From contig NZ_FMWS01000008.1 in NCBI RefSeq assembly GCF_900103255.1, forward strand, positions 1-64,000: a stretch of 64,000 bases of DNA. The letters run 5' to 3'. The stretch comes from Gilliamella bombi (GTDB lineage Bacteria > Pseudomonadota > Gammaproteobacteria > Enterobacterales > Orbaceae). The number at the start of each line of letters is the position of its first letter. The stretch's first letter is position 1. The notes under the pieces were generated by a model. It was not told where the DNA came from. It did no database searches and saw only the letters and a program-made list of their open reading frames with translations. The position numbers were made by a program, and so were the translations under genes. This document shows, piece after piece, positions 28,548 to 40,566 of the stretch.

Positions 28548-28576
28548 TTGCATTTTCAATTAAGTTATAGGATAAT
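28548..28576 (+). promoter_or_regulatory. rplK promoter
   Basis: TTGCAT (28548-28553) and GATAAT (28571-28576) with 17 bases between them, about 90 bases before rplK. It would drive the L11 operon, which here lacks the upstream secE-nusG genes. Confidence 0.65.
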
Positions 28577-28580
28577 TCTG

Positions 28581-28664
28581 CCCTCATTTAACTTAGGGGA
28601 GCTGTCTATTTATTAATAATTATTATTAATAGAGGCGTTTGCACCCAAGCAAAGGAAACTAGAA
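28581..28664 (+). promoter_or_regulatory. rplKA leader, candidate L1 operator
   Basis: The leader contains CCCT...AGGGG (28581-28599) and a perfect nine-base inverted repeat TATTAATAA/TTATTAATA (28611-28619 and 28623-28631). L1 represses rplKA by binding the leader in E. coli. Whether one of these folds mimics the 23S site for L1 is inference. Confidence 0.4.
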
Positions 28665-29093
28665 ATGGCAAAAAAAGTACAAGCTTACATCAAGTTGCAA
28701 GTTGCAGCTGGTGCAGCAAATCCTAGTCCACCAGTTGGTCCAGCACTTGGTCAACATGGTGTGAATATTATGGAATTCTGTAAAGCATTTAATGCTAAAA
28801 CAGAAAGCATGGAAAAAGGATTACCAATTCCTGTTGTAATTACAGTTTATTCTGACCGTTCATTTACATTTGTAACTAAAACACCTCCAGCAGCTGTTTT
28901 GTTAAAGAAAGCGGCTAAAATCAAGTCTGGTTCAGGTGAACCTAATAAGAAAAAAGTAGGTAAAGTAACAAGTGCACAAATTCGCGAAATCGCTGAATTG
29001 AAAGCTGCAGATATGAATGGTGCGACCATTGAAACGATGATGCGTTCTATTGAAGGAACAGCTCGTTCAATGGGCTTGGAAGTGGAGGGTTAA
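28665..29093 (+). CDS. rplK: 50S ribosomal protein L11
   Basis: A 142-residue protein of the GTPase-associated centre, needed for stringent-response sensing by RelA. It has the N-terminal [22 protein letters not shown] segment and the RNA-binding C-terminal domain. It is the first gene of the rplKA unit, three bases before rplA. Confidence 0.97.
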   Translation: MAKKVQAYIKLQVAAGAANPSPPVGPALGQHGVNIMEFCKAFNAKTESMEKGLPIPVVITVYSDRSFTFVTKTPPAAVLLKKAAKIKSGSGEPNKKKVGKVTSAQIREIAELKAADMNGATIETMMRSIEGTARSMGLEVEG

Positions 29094-29096
29094 TTC

Positions 29097-29798
29097 ATGG
29101 CTAAATTATCTAAGAAGGCTAAACTTATCCGCGAAAAAGTAAACGCAACTAAACAATATGAAATCAATGAAGCAATTACTTTATTAAAAGAATTAGCTAC
29201 AGCGAAATTTACAGAAAGTGTTGATGTTGCTGTTAATTTAGGTATTGATTCACGTAAATCAGATCAAAATGTTCGTGGTGCGATCGTTCTTCCTCATGGT
29301 ACTGGACGTAGCGTGCGTGTTGCTGTCTTTACTCAGGGTGCAAATGCAGAGGCTGCAAAAGAAGCTGGTGCTGAATTAGTGGGTATGGACGATCTTGCAG
29401 ATCAAATCAAAAAAGGCGAAATGGATTTTGATGTCGTAATTGCATCACCTGACGCTATGCGCGTTGTTGGTCAATTAGGTCAAATTTTAGGACCACGTGG
29501 TTTAATGCCAAATCCTAAAGTTGGAACTGTAACTCCTAACGTTGCAGAAGCTGTAAAAAACGCTAAAGCTGGTCAGATCCGTTACCGTAATGATAAGAAC
29601 GGTATTATCCATACTACTATTGGTAAAGCTGATTTTGATGCAGATAAGCTTAAAGAAAATTTAGAAGCATTACTTGTTGCGTTGAAACGTGCAAAACCAG
29701 CCTCTTCTAAAGGTGTATTTATTAAGAAAGTTAGCCTTTCTACTACAATGGGTGCTGGTGTTGCTATTGATCAAGCAACATTAAATGCAACTGTTTAA
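29097..29798 (+). CDS. rplA: 50S ribosomal protein L1
   Basis: A 233-residue L1-stalk protein; binds 23S rRNA and, as an autogenous repressor, its own mRNA leader. Hallmarks are the [23 protein letters not shown] region and [14 protein letters not shown]. It follows rplK directly, and the L10 leader comes after it. Confidence 0.97.
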   Translation: MAKLSKKAKLIREKVNATKQYEINEAITLLKELATAKFTESVDVAVNLGIDSRKSDQNVRGAIVLPHGTGRSVRVAVFTQGANAEAAKEAGAELVGMDDLADQIKKGEMDFDVVIASPDAMRVVGQLGQILGPRGLMPNPKVGTVTPNVAEAVKNAKAGQIRYRNDKNGIIHTTIGKADFDADKLKENLEALLVALKRAKPASSKGVFIKKVSLSTTMGAGVAIDQATLNATV

Positions 29799-29829
29799 TT
29801 ATTATTTATAATTAAATAGAGAAATCGGT

Positions 29830-30029
29830 TGGTGTCTGGCCTTAACCAGACCCCGTCCAAGACCGTAGGTGTGGTTGTTGTGTGACTACTTAATTTTCCT
29901 ACGTAGACGGTGACAGAACCTGATAAGATATAATAGAAGGATTCTGCTCATCGTGGTTGTGCTAGCTATATTTGTAGCTAGCTTGAATAAGTCTAGGCTT
30001 TTGCCTAGTATAATCCAGGAGCAATACCA
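29830..30029 (+). promoter_or_regulatory. Ribosomal protein L10 leader
   Basis: About 200 bases before rplJ contain the conserved blocks CCGTCCAAGACCG (from 29853), TCCTACGTAGACGGTGACAG and a GC-richer hairpin GCTAGCT...AGCTAGC, in the same order as in the E. coli L10 leader. The L10-(L12)4 complex binds this RNA and represses translation of rplJ and rplL. The conserved blocks pair at long range, CCGTC with GACGG and CGTAGG with CCTACG. Confidence 0.88.
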
Positions 30030-30527
30030 ATGGCACTAAATCTTCAAAATAAACAAGAAATTGTTGCTGAAGTCAATGAAATCGCCAAAGGTGCGCTATC
30101 TGCAGTTGTTGCTGATTCTCGAGGCATAACTGTAGAAAAAATGACTGCATTACGTAAATCTGCTCGTGAAGCGGGTGTTTATATGCGTGTTGTTCGTAAT
30201 ACGCTATTACGCCGTGTTGTTGAGGGCACTCAATATGAGTGTTTAAAAGATACGTTTGTTGGTCCAACTCTAATTGCATTTTCAAATGAGCACCCAGGTG
30301 CTGCAGCGCGTATTTTTAAGGCGTTTGCGAAAGAAAATGAAAAATTTGAGATTAAAGCCGCAGCCTTTGAAGGTGAGTTGATTACTGCAGCGAATATTGA
30401 TCGCTTAGCAACATTACCTACATATGAAGAAGCATTAGCTCGCTTGATGTCAACCATGAAAGAAGCCGCAGCTGGCAAATTGGTTCGTACTCTTGCAGCG
30501 GTTCGCGATCAAAAAGAAGCTGCTTAA
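30030..30527 (+). CDS. rplJ: 50S ribosomal protein L10
   Basis: A 165-residue base of the ribosomal stalk ([32 protein letters not shown]). Its C-terminal helix binds two L7/L12 dimers. A GGAG site precedes the ATG. It forms the autoregulatory complex that acts on the leader immediately upstream. Confidence 0.97.
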   Translation: MALNLQNKQEIVAEVNEIAKGALSAVVADSRGITVEKMTALRKSAREAGVYMRVVRNTLLRRVVEGTQYECLKDTFVGPTLIAFSNEHPGAAARIFKAFAKENEKFEIKAAAFEGELITAANIDRLATLPTYEEALARLMSTMKEAAAGKLVRTLAAVRDQKEAA

Positions 30528-30585
30528 TTGGCGGTTTGATTGTGAATTTTATTAATTAAAAAATGTAAATTTGGGAAACTATATT

Positions 30586-30954
30586 ATGTCTATCACTAAA
30601 GAACAAATTTTAGATGCAGTTGCTGAAATGTCTGTTATGGATGTTGTTGAGCTTGTATCAATGATGGAAGAAAAATTTGGTGTTTCTGCAGCAGCAGCTG
30701 TAGCCGTAGCCGCAGCAGGTCCAGCTGAAGCAGCAGAAGAGAAAACTGAATTTGATGTAATCTTAAAAGATGTTGGTGCTAATAAAGTAGCTGTTATCAA
30801 AGCAGTTCGTGGTGCAACTGGTTTAGGCTTAAAAGAAGCTAAAGACCTTGTTGAATCAGCTCCAGCAACAGTTAAAGAAGGCGTTAGCAAAGCCGATGCT
30901 GATGAACTTAAGAAAGCACTTGAAGAATCTGGTGCAGTTGTCGAGCTTAAATAA
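30586..30954 (+). CDS. rplL: 50S ribosomal protein L7/L12
   Basis: A 122-residue acidic stalk protein with N-terminal dimerisation domain, an Ala-rich hinge ([19 protein letters not shown]) and a C-terminal factor-binding domain ([12 protein letters not shown]). The start is ATG 30586 with a GGGAA site; the frame is open five codons upstream but without support. Confidence 0.97.
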   Translation: MSITKEQILDAVAEMSVMDVVELVSMMEEKFGVSAAAAVAVAAAGPAEAAEEKTEFDVILKDVGANKVAVIKAVRGATGLGLKEAKDLVESAPATVKEGVSKADADELKKALEESGAVVELK

Positions 30955-30955
30955 G

Positions 30956-31006
30956 TTTATCGATATTCCGATAAATGGCTGGGGGTTTTATACCTCCAGC
31001 CTTTTT
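30956..31006 (+). terminator. rplL-rpoB attenuator
   Basis: A small hairpin (TTTATCG/CGATAAA, 30957-30974) is followed by a strong GC-rich stem GGCTGG/CCAGCC (30977-30982 and 30996-31001) and a T-run. As in E. coli, partial termination here would set the lower rpoBC level relative to the ribosomal proteins. Confidence 0.8.
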
Positions 31007-31120
31007 GCGCTATAATAAGTTAAAGAATTTTATTTGAAGATTATCAATAAAAAATAATAAAGAAATAGTATATTTATTAAGCCTAATCAATTGATATTTA
31101 TAGATATTTTCGATGAGGTG

Positions 31121-31151
31121 TCAGGTGTATCAGTTGGCGATAACACCCTGA
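31121..31151 (+). promoter_or_regulatory. Hairpin in rpoB leader
   Basis: TCAGGTGT (31121-31128) pairs with ACACCCTGA (31143-31151) with one bulged base. In E. coli an RNase III site lies in the same interval, so this may be the processing stem. No other feature is seen between the attenuator and rpoB. Confidence 0.45.
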
Positions 31152-31199
31152 TGAATATTTAATCATGCTAAAATAGCAGATAAGCAAGTTGAGGAACTA

Positions 31200-34100
31200 A
31201 TGGTTTACTCTTATACCGAGAAAAAACGAATTCGTAAGAATTTTGGTAAGCGTCCACAAGTCTTGGATATACCGTATCTTCTTTCTATTCAACTTGATTC
31301 GTTCCAGAAATTTATTGAGCAAGATCCAGAAGGACAATATGGCTTAGAAGCTGCATTCCGTTCAATATTTCCGATAAAAAGTTATAGTGGTAACGCTGAG
31401 TTACAGTACGTGAGCTTTATGATGGGCGAACCTGTGTTTGATGTTAAAGAATGTCAAATTAGAGGGATCACTTACTCAGCACCGTTGCGCGTAAAATTAC
31501 GTTTAGTTATTTATGATAAAGATGCGCCAGAGGGAACAGTTAAAGATATTAAAGAGCAAGACGTCTATATGGGCGAAATTCCTTTAATGACAGACAATGG
31601 TACATTTGTGATAAACGGTACAGAGCGTGTAATCGTATCGCAATTACATCGTAGTCCAGGTGTGTTCTTTGATAGTGATAAAGGTAAAACGCACTCTTCT
31701 GGTAAAGTTTTATATAATGCTCGGATTATTCCTTATCGTGGTTCTTGGCTTGATTTTGAATTTGATCCAAAAGATAATCTTTTTGCTCGTATTGACCGTC
31801 GTCGTAAACTTCCAGCAACAATTATTTTACGTGCATTAGGTTATGAAACAGAAGAAATTTTAGATATTTTCTTTGAAAAAACTATTTTTGAAGTTAGCAA
31901 ATCTAAGTTAAAAATGGATCTTATTCCAGAGCGTTTACGTGGTGATACAGCACTATTTGATATTGAGTCAAAAGGTAAAGTTTACGCTGAAAAAGGCCGA
32001 CGTATTACAGCTCGTCACATTCGTGAGTTAGAAAAAGATAAAGTTAGCAAAATTGATGTACCAGTTGAATATATTGTTAACAAAGTTCTTGCTAAAAATT
32101 ATGTTGATGAAGAAACAGGTGAGGTAATTGCTTTTGCCAATACACCGATTTCATTAGAACTATTACTTCAATTAACGAATGCGGGCTATAAAAAAATAGA
32201 AACATTATTCACTAATGATTTAGATCATGGTGCATTTATTTCTGAGACATTAAATGTTGATTCAACTCGTGACCGACTTGGAGCATTAGTTGAAATTTAT
32301 CGCATGATGCGTCCAGGTGAGCCACCTACAAAAGAAGCAGCTGAAGCGTTATTTGATAATTTATTCTTTTCTGAAGAACGTTATGATTTATCTGCTGTTG
32401 GTCGAATGAAGTTTAACCGTTCATTAGGGCGTGATGACATTGAAGGTGAAAGCGTTTTAACGAAAGATGATATCGTTGACGTAATGAAGAAATTAATTGC
32501 TATTCGTAATGGTCACGGTGAAGTTGATGATATCGACCATTTAGGTAATAGACGTATTCGTAGTGTTGGTGAAATGGCAGAAAACCAATTCCGTATTGGT
32601 TTAGTTCGTGTTGAACGAGCAGTGAAAGAACGCTTATCTCTAGGTGATCTTGATTCACTAATGCCACAAGATATGATTAATGCTAAACCAATTTCAGCAG
32701 CGATTCGTGAATTCTTTGGTTCAAGTCAGTTATCTCAGTTTATGGATCAAAACAACCCATTATCCGAAATTACGCATAAACGTCGTATTTCAGCTTTAGG
32801 ACCAGGTGGTTTAACGCGTGAGCGAGCAGGATTTGAAGTGCGTGACGTACATCCAACGCACTATGGGCGTGTATGTCCAATCGAAACGCCTGAAGGTCCA
32901 AACATTGGTTTGATTAATTCATTAGCAGTTTATGCTCGTACCAATGAGTATGGATTTTTAGAAACACCATATCGTCGTGTTATTGATGGCATTGTAACTG
33001 ATGAAATTAATTATCTATCAGCGATTGATGAAAGTGAATTTGTAATTGCTCAAGCAAACTCAAATCTTGATGAAAATGGTCGTTTTAAAGAAGATTTAGT
33101 AACTTGTCGTTTAAGTGGTGAATCAGGTTTATATAGTCCTGAACAAATTCATTATATGGACGTATCAACACAACAAATTGTATCTGTTGGTGCTTCATTG
33201 ATTCCATTCCTTGAACATGATGATGCGAACCGTGCCTTAATGGGTGCGAACATGCAACGTCAAGCAGTACCAACCTTAAAAGCTGAAAAGCCGTTTGTTG
33301 GGACTGGTATGGAACGTGCAGTAGCTGTTGACTCGGGTGTAACAGCGGTTGCTCGTCGTGGTGGTACAGTTCAATATGTTGATGCATCGCGTATTGTGGT
33401 TAATGTTAATGCTGATGAAATATATGCTGGTGAAACAGGTATTGATATTTATAACTTAACTAAATATACACGGTCTAACCAAAATACTTGTATTAACCAA
33501 ATTCCATGTGTGGAGTTGGGAGAAAAAGTTGAACGTGGTGATGTACTTGCAGATGGTCCATCTACTGACTTAGGTGAATTGGCATTAGGGCAAAATATGC
33601 GAGTGGCATTTATGCCATGGAATGGTTATAACTTTGAGGATTCTATTTTAGTTTCTGAAAAAGTGGTACAAGACGACCGTTTTACCTCGATTCATATTCA
33701 AGAGTTATCTTGTATTTCTCGTGATACAAAATTAGGTGCAGAAGAAATTACGGCGGATATTCCAAACGTAGGTGAAGCAGCACTGTCTAAACTTGATGAA
33801 TCAGGTATTGTATACATCGGTGCTGAAGTAAAAGGTGGCGATATTCTGGTTGGTAAAGTGACACCTAAAGGTGAAACTCAATTAACGCCAGAAGAAAAAT
33901 TGCTACGTGCTATTTTTGGTGAAAAGGCATCTGACGTTAAAGATACCTCATTACGTGTGCCAAATGGTGTTTCAGGTACTGTTATTGATGTTCAAGTGTT
34001 TACTCGTGATGGCGTAGAAAAAGATAAACGTGCAATTGAAATCGAAGAGATGCAACTCAAGCAGGCGAGAAAAGATTTAACTGAAGAACTTAAAATCTTA

Positions 34101-35228
34101 GAAGCTGCATTGTTTGCTCGAATTCGTGATGTATTAATTTCAGGTGGAATCAAAGCGGATAAATTAGATGCTTTACCACATCAAAAATGGCTAACAATTG
34201 GTATTGCAGACGAAGATAAACAAGCTCAATTAGAACAGTTGGCTGAACAGTACGACGAAATAAAAACAGAGTTTAACAAAAAACTTGAAGCTAAACGTAT
34301 GAAGATTACTCAAGGCGATGATCTACAGCCTGGCGTTCTTAAAATCGTTAAAGTTTACTTGGCAGTTAAACGTCAAATTCAGCCTGGTGATAAGATGGCT
34401 GGTCGTCATGGTAACAAAGGGGTTATTTCAAAAATTAATCCAATTGAAGATATGCCATATGATGAAAAAGGTCGTCCAGTTGATATCGTATTGAATCCGC
34501 TAGGTGTTCCGTCCCGTATGAATATTGGACAGATATTAGAAACTCATTTGGGTATGGCTGCTAAAGGTATTGGTCAGAAGATCGATGCTATGCTAAAAGA
34601 ACAGCAAGAATTAGCTAAATTACGTGAATTTATTCAAAAAGCGTATGATCTTGGTTTAGGTGCTGCGCAAAAAGTTAATGTTGCACAATTCACTGATCAA
34701 GAAGTGATGACTTTAGCACAAAATTTACGTAATGGTATGCCATTAGCAACACCTGTATTTGATGGTGCTAAAGAGCAAGAAATTAAGGCATTACTTGAAC
34801 TGGGTGACTTACCAACTTCTGGTCAAATTACTTTGTATGATGGTCGTACAGGTGAAAAATTTGAACGTCCAGTTACTGTAGGTTATATGTATATGCTCAA
34901 ATTGAATCACTTAGTTGATGACAAAATGCATGCTCGTTCTACAGGTTCATACAGTCTGGTTACTCAACAACCATTGGGTGGTAAAGCTCAATTTGGTGGT
35001 CAACGTTTTGGTGAGATGGAAGTGTGGGCACTTGAAGCATATGGTGCAGCTTATACCTTACAAGAAATGTTAACTGTTAAATCAGATGACGTAAACGGTC
35101 GAACTAAGATGTATAAAAATATTGTAGATGGTGATCATCGTATGGAGCCTGCGATTCCAGAATCATTTAATGTACTATTAAAAGAGATTCGTTCGCTAGG
35201 TATAAATATAGAGTTAGATGAAGAGTAA
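31200..35228 (+). CDS. rpoB: RNA polymerase subunit beta
   Basis: 1342 residues, the exact E. coli length. Recognised by the start [28 protein letters not shown], the rifampicin region ([27 protein letters not shown]), which appears wild type, and the [13 protein letters not shown]-like motif ([14 protein letters not shown]). It forms one side of the catalytic cleft. Transcribed with rpoC, 90 bases downstream. Confidence 0.99.
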   Translation: MVYSYTEKKRIRKNFGKRPQVLDIPYLLSIQLDSFQKFIEQDPEGQYGLEAAFRSIFPIKSYSGNAELQYVSFMMGEPVFDVKECQIRGITYSAPLRVKLRLVIYDKDAPEGTVKDIKEQDVYMGEIPLMTDNGTFVINGTERVIVSQLHRSPGVFFDSDKGKTHSSGKVLYNARIIPYRGSWLDFEFDPKDNLFARIDRRRKLPATIILRALGYETEEILDIFFEKTIFEVSKSKLKMDLIPERLRGDTALFDIESKGKVYAEKGRRITARHIRELEKDKVSKIDVPVEYIVNKVLAKNYVDEETGEVIAFANTPISLELLLQLTNAGYKKIETLFTNDLDHGAFISETLNVDSTRDRLGALVEIYRMMRPGEPPTKEAAEALFDNLFFSEERYDLSAVGRMKFNRSLGRDDIEGESVLTKDDIVDVMKKLIAIRNGHGEVDDIDHLGNRRIRSVGEMAENQFRIGLVRVERAVKERLSLGDLDSLMPQDMINAKPISAAIREFFGSSQLSQFMDQNNPLSEITHKRRISALGPGGLTRERAGFEVRDVHPTHYGRVCPIETPEGPNIGLINSLAVYARTNEYGFLETPYRRVIDGIVTDEINYLSAIDESEFVIAQANSNLDENGRFKEDLVTCRLSGESGLYSPEQIHYMDVSTQQIVSVGASLIPFLEHDDANRALMGANMQRQAVPTLKAEKPFVGTGMERAVAVDSGVTAVARRGGTVQYVDASRIVVNVNADEIYAGETGIDIYNLTKYTRSNQNTCINQIPCVELGEKVERGDVLADGPSTDLGELALGQNMRVAFMPWNGYNFEDSILVSEKVVQDDRFTSIHIQELSCISRDTKLGAEEITADIPNVGEAALSKLDESGIVYIGAEVKGGDILVGKVTPKGETQLTPEEKLLRAIFGEKASDVKDTSLRVPNGVSGTVIDVQVFTRDGVEKDKRAIEIEEMQLKQARKDLTEELKILEAALFARIRDVLISGGIKADKLDALPHQKWLTIGIADEDKQAQLEQLAEQYDEIKTEFNKKLEAKRMKITQGDDLQPGVLKIVKVYLAVKRQIQPGDKMAGRHGNKGVISKINPIEDMPYDEKGRPVDIVLNPLGVPSRMNIGQILETHLGMAAKGIGQKIDAMLKEQQELAKLREFIQKAYDLGLGAAQKVNVAQFTDQEVMTLAQNLRNGMPLATPVFDGAKEQEIKALLELGDLPTSGQITLYDGRTGEKFERPVTVGYMYMLKLNHLVDDKMHARSTGSYSLVTQQPLGGKAQFGGQRFGEMEVWALEAYGAAYTLQEMLTVKSDDVNGRTKMYKNIVDGDHRMEPAIPESFNVLLKEIRSLGINIELDEE

Positions 35229-35318
35229 TTTTCTCTAACTTAAATGATTTCTATTTATAGGGATAACTTATTAGTAATAATAAGTTATCTAATTGGTTTA
35301 ACTCCATAGGAGTCAATT

Positions 35319-38300
35319 GTGAAAGACTTATTAAAGTTTCTAAAAGCACAAACAAAAACTGAAGACTTTGATGCTATCAAGATAGGCCTTGCTTCTCCTG
35401 ATATGATTCGTTCATGGTCTTTTGGTGAAGTCAAAAAACCTGAAACAATCAATTATCGTACGTTCAAACCTGAACGTGATGGGTTGTTTTGTGCACGTAT
35501 TTTCGGACCAGTAAAAGATTATGAATGTTTATGTGGAAAATATAAACGTCTAAAACACCGTGGTGTTATTTGTGAAAAATGTGGAGTTGAAGTAACTCAA
35601 GCTAAAGTACGTCGTGAACGTATGGGGCACATTGAACTTGCATCTCCAACTGCTCATATCTGGTTTTTAAAATCATTACCTTCTCGCATCGGCTTATTAC
35701 TTGATATGCCACTTCGCGATATTGAACGAGTGCTTTATTTTGAGTCATTTATGGTTCTTGATGGTGGCATGACTAATTTAGAGCGAGGTCAGATTTTAAC
35801 TGAAGAGCAATATCTTGACGCGTTAGAAGAGTTTGGTGATGAGTTTGATGCTCGTATGGGTGCTGAAGCTATCCAAGAATTATTGCGTAATATTGATGTG
35901 CAAGCAGAATGTGAAGCTCTACGCGATGAGCTAGCAACTACTAATTCTGAAACTAAGCGTAAAAAACTAACTAAACGTATTAAGATTATTGAAGCATTTA
36001 TTCAATCAGAAAACAAACCTGAATGGATGATCTTAAATGTATTACCTGTGTTGCCACCAGATTTACGTCCATTGGTTCCACTAGATGGTGGGCGTTTTGC
36101 AACATCAGATCTAAATGATCTTTACCGTAGAGTTATTAACCGTAATAACCGTTTAAAACGTTTATTGGATTTAGCTGCACCAGATATTATTGTACGTAAT
36201 GAAAAACGTATGTTACAAGAATCTGTTGACGCATTATTAGATAATGGTCGCCGAGGTCGTGCGATTACAGGTTCTAACAAACGCCCATTAAAATCCCTTG
36301 CTGATATGATCAAAGGTAAGCAAGGTCGTTTCCGTCAAAACCTGTTAGGTAAACGTGTTGACTATTCGGGTCGTTCTGTAATTACTGTAGGTCCATACTT
36401 GCATTTGCATCAGTGTGGTTTACCAAAGAAAATGGCACTTGAATTATTCAAACCATTTATTTATGGGAAATTAGAACGTCGCGGTTATGCAACAACCATT
36501 AAAGCTGCGAAGAAAATGGTTGAGCGTGAAGATGCAATTGTTTGGGATATCTTAGATGAAGTTATTCGTGAACATCCAGTATTATTAAACCGTGCTCCAA
36601 CATTACATAGATTAGGTATTCAGGCATTTGAACCTATCCTAATTGAAGGTAAAGCGATTCAATTACACCCACTAGTTTGTGCGGCATTTAATGCTGACTT
36701 TGATGGTGACCAAATGGCGGTTCACGTTCCATTAACGTTAGAAGCTCAGTTAGAAGCACGTGCGTTAATGATGTCAACCAACAATATTCTTTCACCTGCA
36801 AGTGGAGAACCTATTATCGTTCCTTCTCAGGACGTGGTTTTAGGTCTTTACTATATGACTCGTGATAAAATTAATGCCAAAGGCGAAGGCATGGTATTAA
36901 CTGGTCCTAAAGAAGCTGAAAAGCTATACCGTTTAGGTCTAGTTGAATTACATGCTAAAGTTAAAGTTCGTATTACTGAAAGCCAACGAAATAGTGTAGG
37001 TGAGTGGGAAGATACTACCTCGATTGTTGATACAACTGTTGGTCGTGCAATTTTATGGTTAATTATGCCAAAAGGAATGAACTTCTCTGTTATTAATCAA
37101 CCTCTTGGTAAAAAAGCGATTTCTAAGATTTTAAATATTTGTTATCGCCAATTAGGTATGAAAGATACGGTAATTTTAGCCGACCAAATTATGTACACTG
37201 GATTTGCTTATGCAGCACGTTCAGGGGTATCTGTTGGTATTGATGATATGGAGATTCCAGCTAAGAAATCACAAATCATCAATGAAGCTGAAATTGAAGT
37301 TGCTGAAATTCAAGAGCAATTCCAATCAGGTTTAGTAACTGCTGGTGAACGTTATAATAAAGTTATCGATATTTGGGCTGCAGCTAATGAACGTGTTGCT
37401 AAAGCCATGATGGATAACCTATCAACTGAAAAAGTCATTAACCGTGAAGGTGAGGAAGAAGTTCAATCTTCTTTCAATAGTATTTACATGATGGCCGACT
37501 CAGGTGCACGTGGTTCTGCTGCACAGATTCGTCAGCTTGCCGGTATGCGTGGTTTGATGGCAAAACCAGATGGTTCGATTATCGAAACACCAATCACAGC
37601 GAACTTCCGTGAAGGATTAAACGTACTTCAGTACTTTATTTCTACTCATGGTGCGCGTAAAGGTCTTGCCGATACTGCATTAAAAACCGCAAACTCAGGT
37701 TACTTAACTCGACGTTTAGTTGACGTTGCACAAGATCTAGTGGTAATCGAAGACGACTGTGGCACCTTAGAAGGTGTGGTCATGACCCCAGTTATTGAAG
37801 GTGGTGATGTTAAAGAACCACTTCGTGAGCGTGTATTAGGTCGAGTCACAGCTGAAGATGTATTAAAACCTGGTAGTGCAGATATCTTAATTCCACGTAA
37901 TACTTTACTTGATGAAAGTAAATGTGACTTACTTGAAGCTGAATCGGTAGATAGCGTTAAAGTACGTTCAGTCGTTTCGTGTGATACTGATTTTGGTGTT
38001 TGTGCAAAATGTTATGGACGAGATTTGGCTAGAGGTCATTTGGTTAATAAAGGTGAAGCCATCGGCGTTATTGCTGCGCAATCAATTGGTGAACCAGGTA
38101 CTCAGTTAACCATGCGTACGTTCCATATTGGTGGTGCGGCATCGCGAGCTGCTGCTGAATCAAGTGTGCAAGTTAAAAACAAAGGTAGTATTAAATTAAC
38201 TAATGCTAAATTTGTAACTAACCCAGATAAGAAATTGGTTATTACTTCGCGTAATGCTGAATTAACTATTATTGATGAATTAGGTCGAATGAAAGAAACC

Positions 38301-39536
38301 TATAAAGTTCCTTACGGTTCGATTTTAAGTAAAGGTGATGGTGTAACAGTTGATGCGGGTGAAACCGTTGCTAACTGGGATCCGCATACAATGCCAGTTA
38401 TTTCAGAAGCAAAAGGTTTTGTTCGTTTTGTTGATATGGTTGATGGACAAACTATTACTCGCCAAACTGATGAGTTAACTGGTTTATCATCTATTGTGAT
38501 ATTAGACGTAGCTGAACGTACTGGGGTGGGTAAAGATTTACGTCCAGCAATTAAAATTGTTGATGCTGAAGGTAAAGATATTTATCTTACTGGTACAGAA
38601 ATGCTTGCACAATACTTTTTACCAGGTAAAGCGTTAGTACAGTTAGAAGATGGTGCAGAAATCAATATTGGTGACACACTTGCTCGTATTCCACAAGCAT
38701 CTGTTGGTACCAAAGATATCACCGGTGGTTTACCACGTGTTGCTGACCTATTTGAAGCTCGTAAACCAAAAGAGCCTGCTATTTTAGCTGAAATTGATGG
38801 TATCATTTCATTTGGTAAAGAAACGAAAGGTAAACGTCGTTTAATTATCACTCCGTTAGATGGTAGTGAACCATATGAGGAAATGATTCCAAAATGGCGT
38901 CAACTTAACGTATTTGAAGGTGAACAAGTTGGTCGTGGAGATGTAATTTCTGATGGACCTGAATCGGCTCATGACATTTTACGTCTACGTGGTGTTAATG
39001 CTGTAACACGTTATATTGTAAACGAGGTTCAAGAAGTTTATCGTCTACAAGGTGTAAAAATTAACGATAAACACATTGAAGTTATTGTGCGCCAAATGTT
39101 ACGTAAAGCAACAGTTATCCATCCTGGTGGCTCTCGCTTGCTTGAAGGCGAACAACTTGAAGTTTCACGCTTGAAGATTATCAACCGTGAACTTGAGGCT
39201 CAAGGTAAAGAACCAATTGTTTATTTACACGATCTACTTGGTATTACCAAAGCATCATTAACGACTGAATCGTTTATTTCTGCAGCTTCGTTCCAAGAAA
39301 CGACTCGCGTCTTAACAGAGGCAGCGGTAGCTGGTAAAAATGACGAATTACGTGGCTTAAAAGAAAACGTAATTGTTGGTCGATTAATTCCAGCTGGTAC
39401 AGGTTATGCTTACCATAAGGAACGTTTACGTAAACGAGCAATGCCATCGACTGATGAGATTCAAACAACAATTTCAGCTGAAGAAGCTACAGCTAATTTA
39501 GCTGAGTTACTAAATTCTGCTGAAGAAAATCAATAG
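35319..39536 (+). CDS. rpoC: RNA polymerase subunit beta'
   Basis: 1405 residues (E. coli 1407). It has the N-terminal zinc site ([20 protein letters not shown]), the catalytic magnesium motif NADFDGDQM, the trigger loop/bridge helix region and the second zinc cluster ([13 protein letters not shown]). It completes the rplJL-rpoBC transcript and is followed by a clear terminator. Confidence 0.99.
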   Translation: MKDLLKFLKAQTKTEDFDAIKIGLASPDMIRSWSFGEVKKPETINYRTFKPERDGLFCARIFGPVKDYECLCGKYKRLKHRGVICEKCGVEVTQAKVRRERMGHIELASPTAHIWFLKSLPSRIGLLLDMPLRDIERVLYFESFMVLDGGMTNLERGQILTEEQYLDALEEFGDEFDARMGAEAIQELLRNIDVQAECEALRDELATTNSETKRKKLTKRIKIIEAFIQSENKPEWMILNVLPVLPPDLRPLVPLDGGRFATSDLNDLYRRVINRNNRLKRLLDLAAPDIIVRNEKRMLQESVDALLDNGRRGRAITGSNKRPLKSLADMIKGKQGRFRQNLLGKRVDYSGRSVITVGPYLHLHQCGLPKKMALELFKPFIYGKLERRGYATTIKAAKKMVEREDAIVWDILDEVIREHPVLLNRAPTLHRLGIQAFEPILIEGKAIQLHPLVCAAFNADFDGDQMAVHVPLTLEAQLEARALMMSTNNILSPASGEPIIVPSQDVVLGLYYMTRDKINAKGEGMVLTGPKEAEKLYRLGLVELHAKVKVRITESQRNSVGEWEDTTSIVDTTVGRAILWLIMPKGMNFSVINQPLGKKAISKILNICYRQLGMKDTVILADQIMYTGFAYAARSGVSVGIDDMEIPAKKSQIINEAEIEVAEIQEQFQSGLVTAGERYNKVIDIWAAANERVAKAMMDNLSTEKVINREGEEEVQSSFNSIYMMADSGARGSAAQIRQLAGMRGLMAKPDGSIIETPITANFREGLNVLQYFISTHGARKGLADTALKTANSGYLTRRLVDVAQDLVVIEDDCGTLEGVVMTPVIEGGDVKEPLRERVLGRVTAEDVLKPGSADILIPRNTLLDESKCDLLEAESVDSVKVRSVVSCDTDFGVCAKCYGRDLARGHLVNKGEAIGVIAAQSIGEPGTQLTMRTFHIGGAASRAAAESSVQVKNKGSIKLTNAKFVTNPDKKLVITSRNAELTIIDELGRMKETYKVPYGSILSKGDGVTVDAGETVANWDPHTMPVISEAKGFVRFVDMVDGQTITRQTDELTGLSSIVILDVAERTGVGKDLRPAIKIVDAEGKDIYLTGTEMLAQYFLPGKALVQLEDGAEINIGDTLARIPQASVGTKDITGGLPRVADLFEARKPKEPAILAEIDGIISFGKETKGKRRLIITPLDGSEPYEEMIPKWRQLNVFEGEQVGRGDVISDGPESAHDILRLRGVNAVTRYIVNEVQEVYRLQGVKINDKHIEVIVRQMLRKATVIHPGGSRLLEGEQLEVSRLKIINRELEAQGKEPIVYLHDLLGITKASLTTESFISAASFQETTRVLTEAAVAGKNDELRGLKENVIVGRLIPAGTGYAYHKERLRKRAMPSTDEIQTTISAEEATANLAELLNSAEENQ

Positions 39537-39557
39537 TCTCATTAGATTTGATTCATA

Positions 39558-39586
39558 AATAGCACGCATAGCGTGCTATTTTTTTA
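39558..39586 (+). terminator. rpoC terminator
   Basis: A perfect ten-base stem, AATAGCACGC (39558-39567) with GCGTGCTATT (39571-39580), three-base loop and T-run. Strong rho-independent terminator ending the RNA polymerase operon. Confidence 0.92.
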
Positions 39587-39624
39587 TATGATGACTAAAA
39601 GTCATAAATATAAAAAGTATAGGC

Positions 39625-39729
39625 ATGTATGTTGTAATGAATCGTCTTTACCTTTCACAAGAGAAAATAGAAGAAAGCTATGCGCTGTTTTCTACAGAGT
39701 GGATGTCTAAAGTGGATTTTAAAGCTTAA
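39625..39729 (+). pseudogene. Possible remnant or very small ORF (34 aa)
   Basis: ATG at 39625 opens a 34-codon frame whose product begins MYVVMNRLYLSQE, reminiscent of the N-terminus of antibiotic-biosynthesis-monooxygenase-fold (ABM) proteins, and then stops. I see no continuation in other frames. It is probably a decayed gene left between rpoC and the next operon. The remaining 39730-40190 is AT-rich and carries only regulatory candidates. Confidence 0.3.
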
Positions 39730-39986
39730 GTTAATTTTGCACAATTTGCTCATAGTCTTCATAATATAAATAGCTAAGTATAAAAAGATTAATTTTTTAA
39801 ATATTAAAAAAATCAAATAAAATCAATAGTAAACCTGAGCGTTTTTGGAAAAATAAACTAATTTTTTAATTTTTACCTATTTTTTACAATGTTTGAATAT
39901 TATCCTCAATGTATAAATGACAGTATTATCTAATTAATCAAATTATAGAAATTGTATTTTTAAATGTATTTGTGAAGGTCGGGTTT

Positions 39987-40002
39987 TATGATCTAAATCA
40001 CA
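39987..40002 (+). promoter_or_regulatory. Candidate CRP site
   Basis: TATGA-TCTAAA-TCACA matches the CRP consensus TGTGA-N6-TCACA at nine of ten positions. It lies about 190 bases upstream of the first gene of the sugar-acid operon. A second TGTGA half-site occurs about 15 bases before it. Catabolite control would suit this operon. Confidence 0.55.
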
Positions 40003-40190
40003 AAATTGAACATAGATTTAATCAATAAATAGTTGTATCAAGAGTAACAATTCTTGCTTATTGCTGTATTTAGCAAACTTTATAATAAATTTCCTCTTGC
40101 AGACGGAAAAATTCTCTATCCACATTAAGCCTTGATTGATTTACGCTTATTCTATCCAATTCAAAAAACAATAAGAGATATGTATTAGCT

Positions 40191-40520
40191 ATGAACCCAA
40201 TAAAATTTCGAATGATCGAGGATAATTTAGAACCAGAGTTAGTTACTGAACAAACCATTACGATCATCAATAGTTGGTTAGTACAGCATCAAATCATACA
40301 AAATGATGTTCAAAAAGCGATGTTATTTTCACATGTAAAAGCTATGGTTGAAAGGGCCAAAACATTAGAAACATTACCTGAAGTCGACCCTGGGTTATTT
40401 GATGAACTTTCAGAAGAATCTTTAGAACTGGCAAGAAAAACAATAAACTTATTTGATAATTTACCGATAGAAGAAGCATATTTATTGGCAGTTCATTATG
40501 AAGTAGCTAAAGCAAATTAA
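40191..40520 (+). CDS. Stand-alone PRD-like protein
   Basis: A 109-residue, mostly helical, acidic protein without a DNA-binding domain. Its pattern (helices around FSHVKAMVERAKTLE and PIEEAYLLAVHYEVA, with His at conserved-looking positions) resembles a single PTS-regulation domain as found in BglG and LevR-type regulators. It is first in the operon, 46 bases before the SFCGS gene, while a full PRD regulator ends the operon. It may be a phosphorylatable co-regulator or a sensor part of the transport system; its function is not established. Confidence 0.65.
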   Translation: MNPIKFRMIEDNLEPELVTEQTITIINSWLVQHQIIQNDVQKAMLFSHVKAMVERAKTLETLPEVDPGLFDELSEESLELARKTINLFDNLPIEEAYLLAVHYEVAKAN

Positions 40521-40566
40521 ACGATTACTAGACAAGTAAAAAACAATAATTAATAGGAGAAATATT

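Noticed and set aside
33085-33387. 100-codon frame opposite rpoB
   Set aside because: His- and Gln-rich translation without homology lying wholly within a highly conserved gene; a shadow frame.
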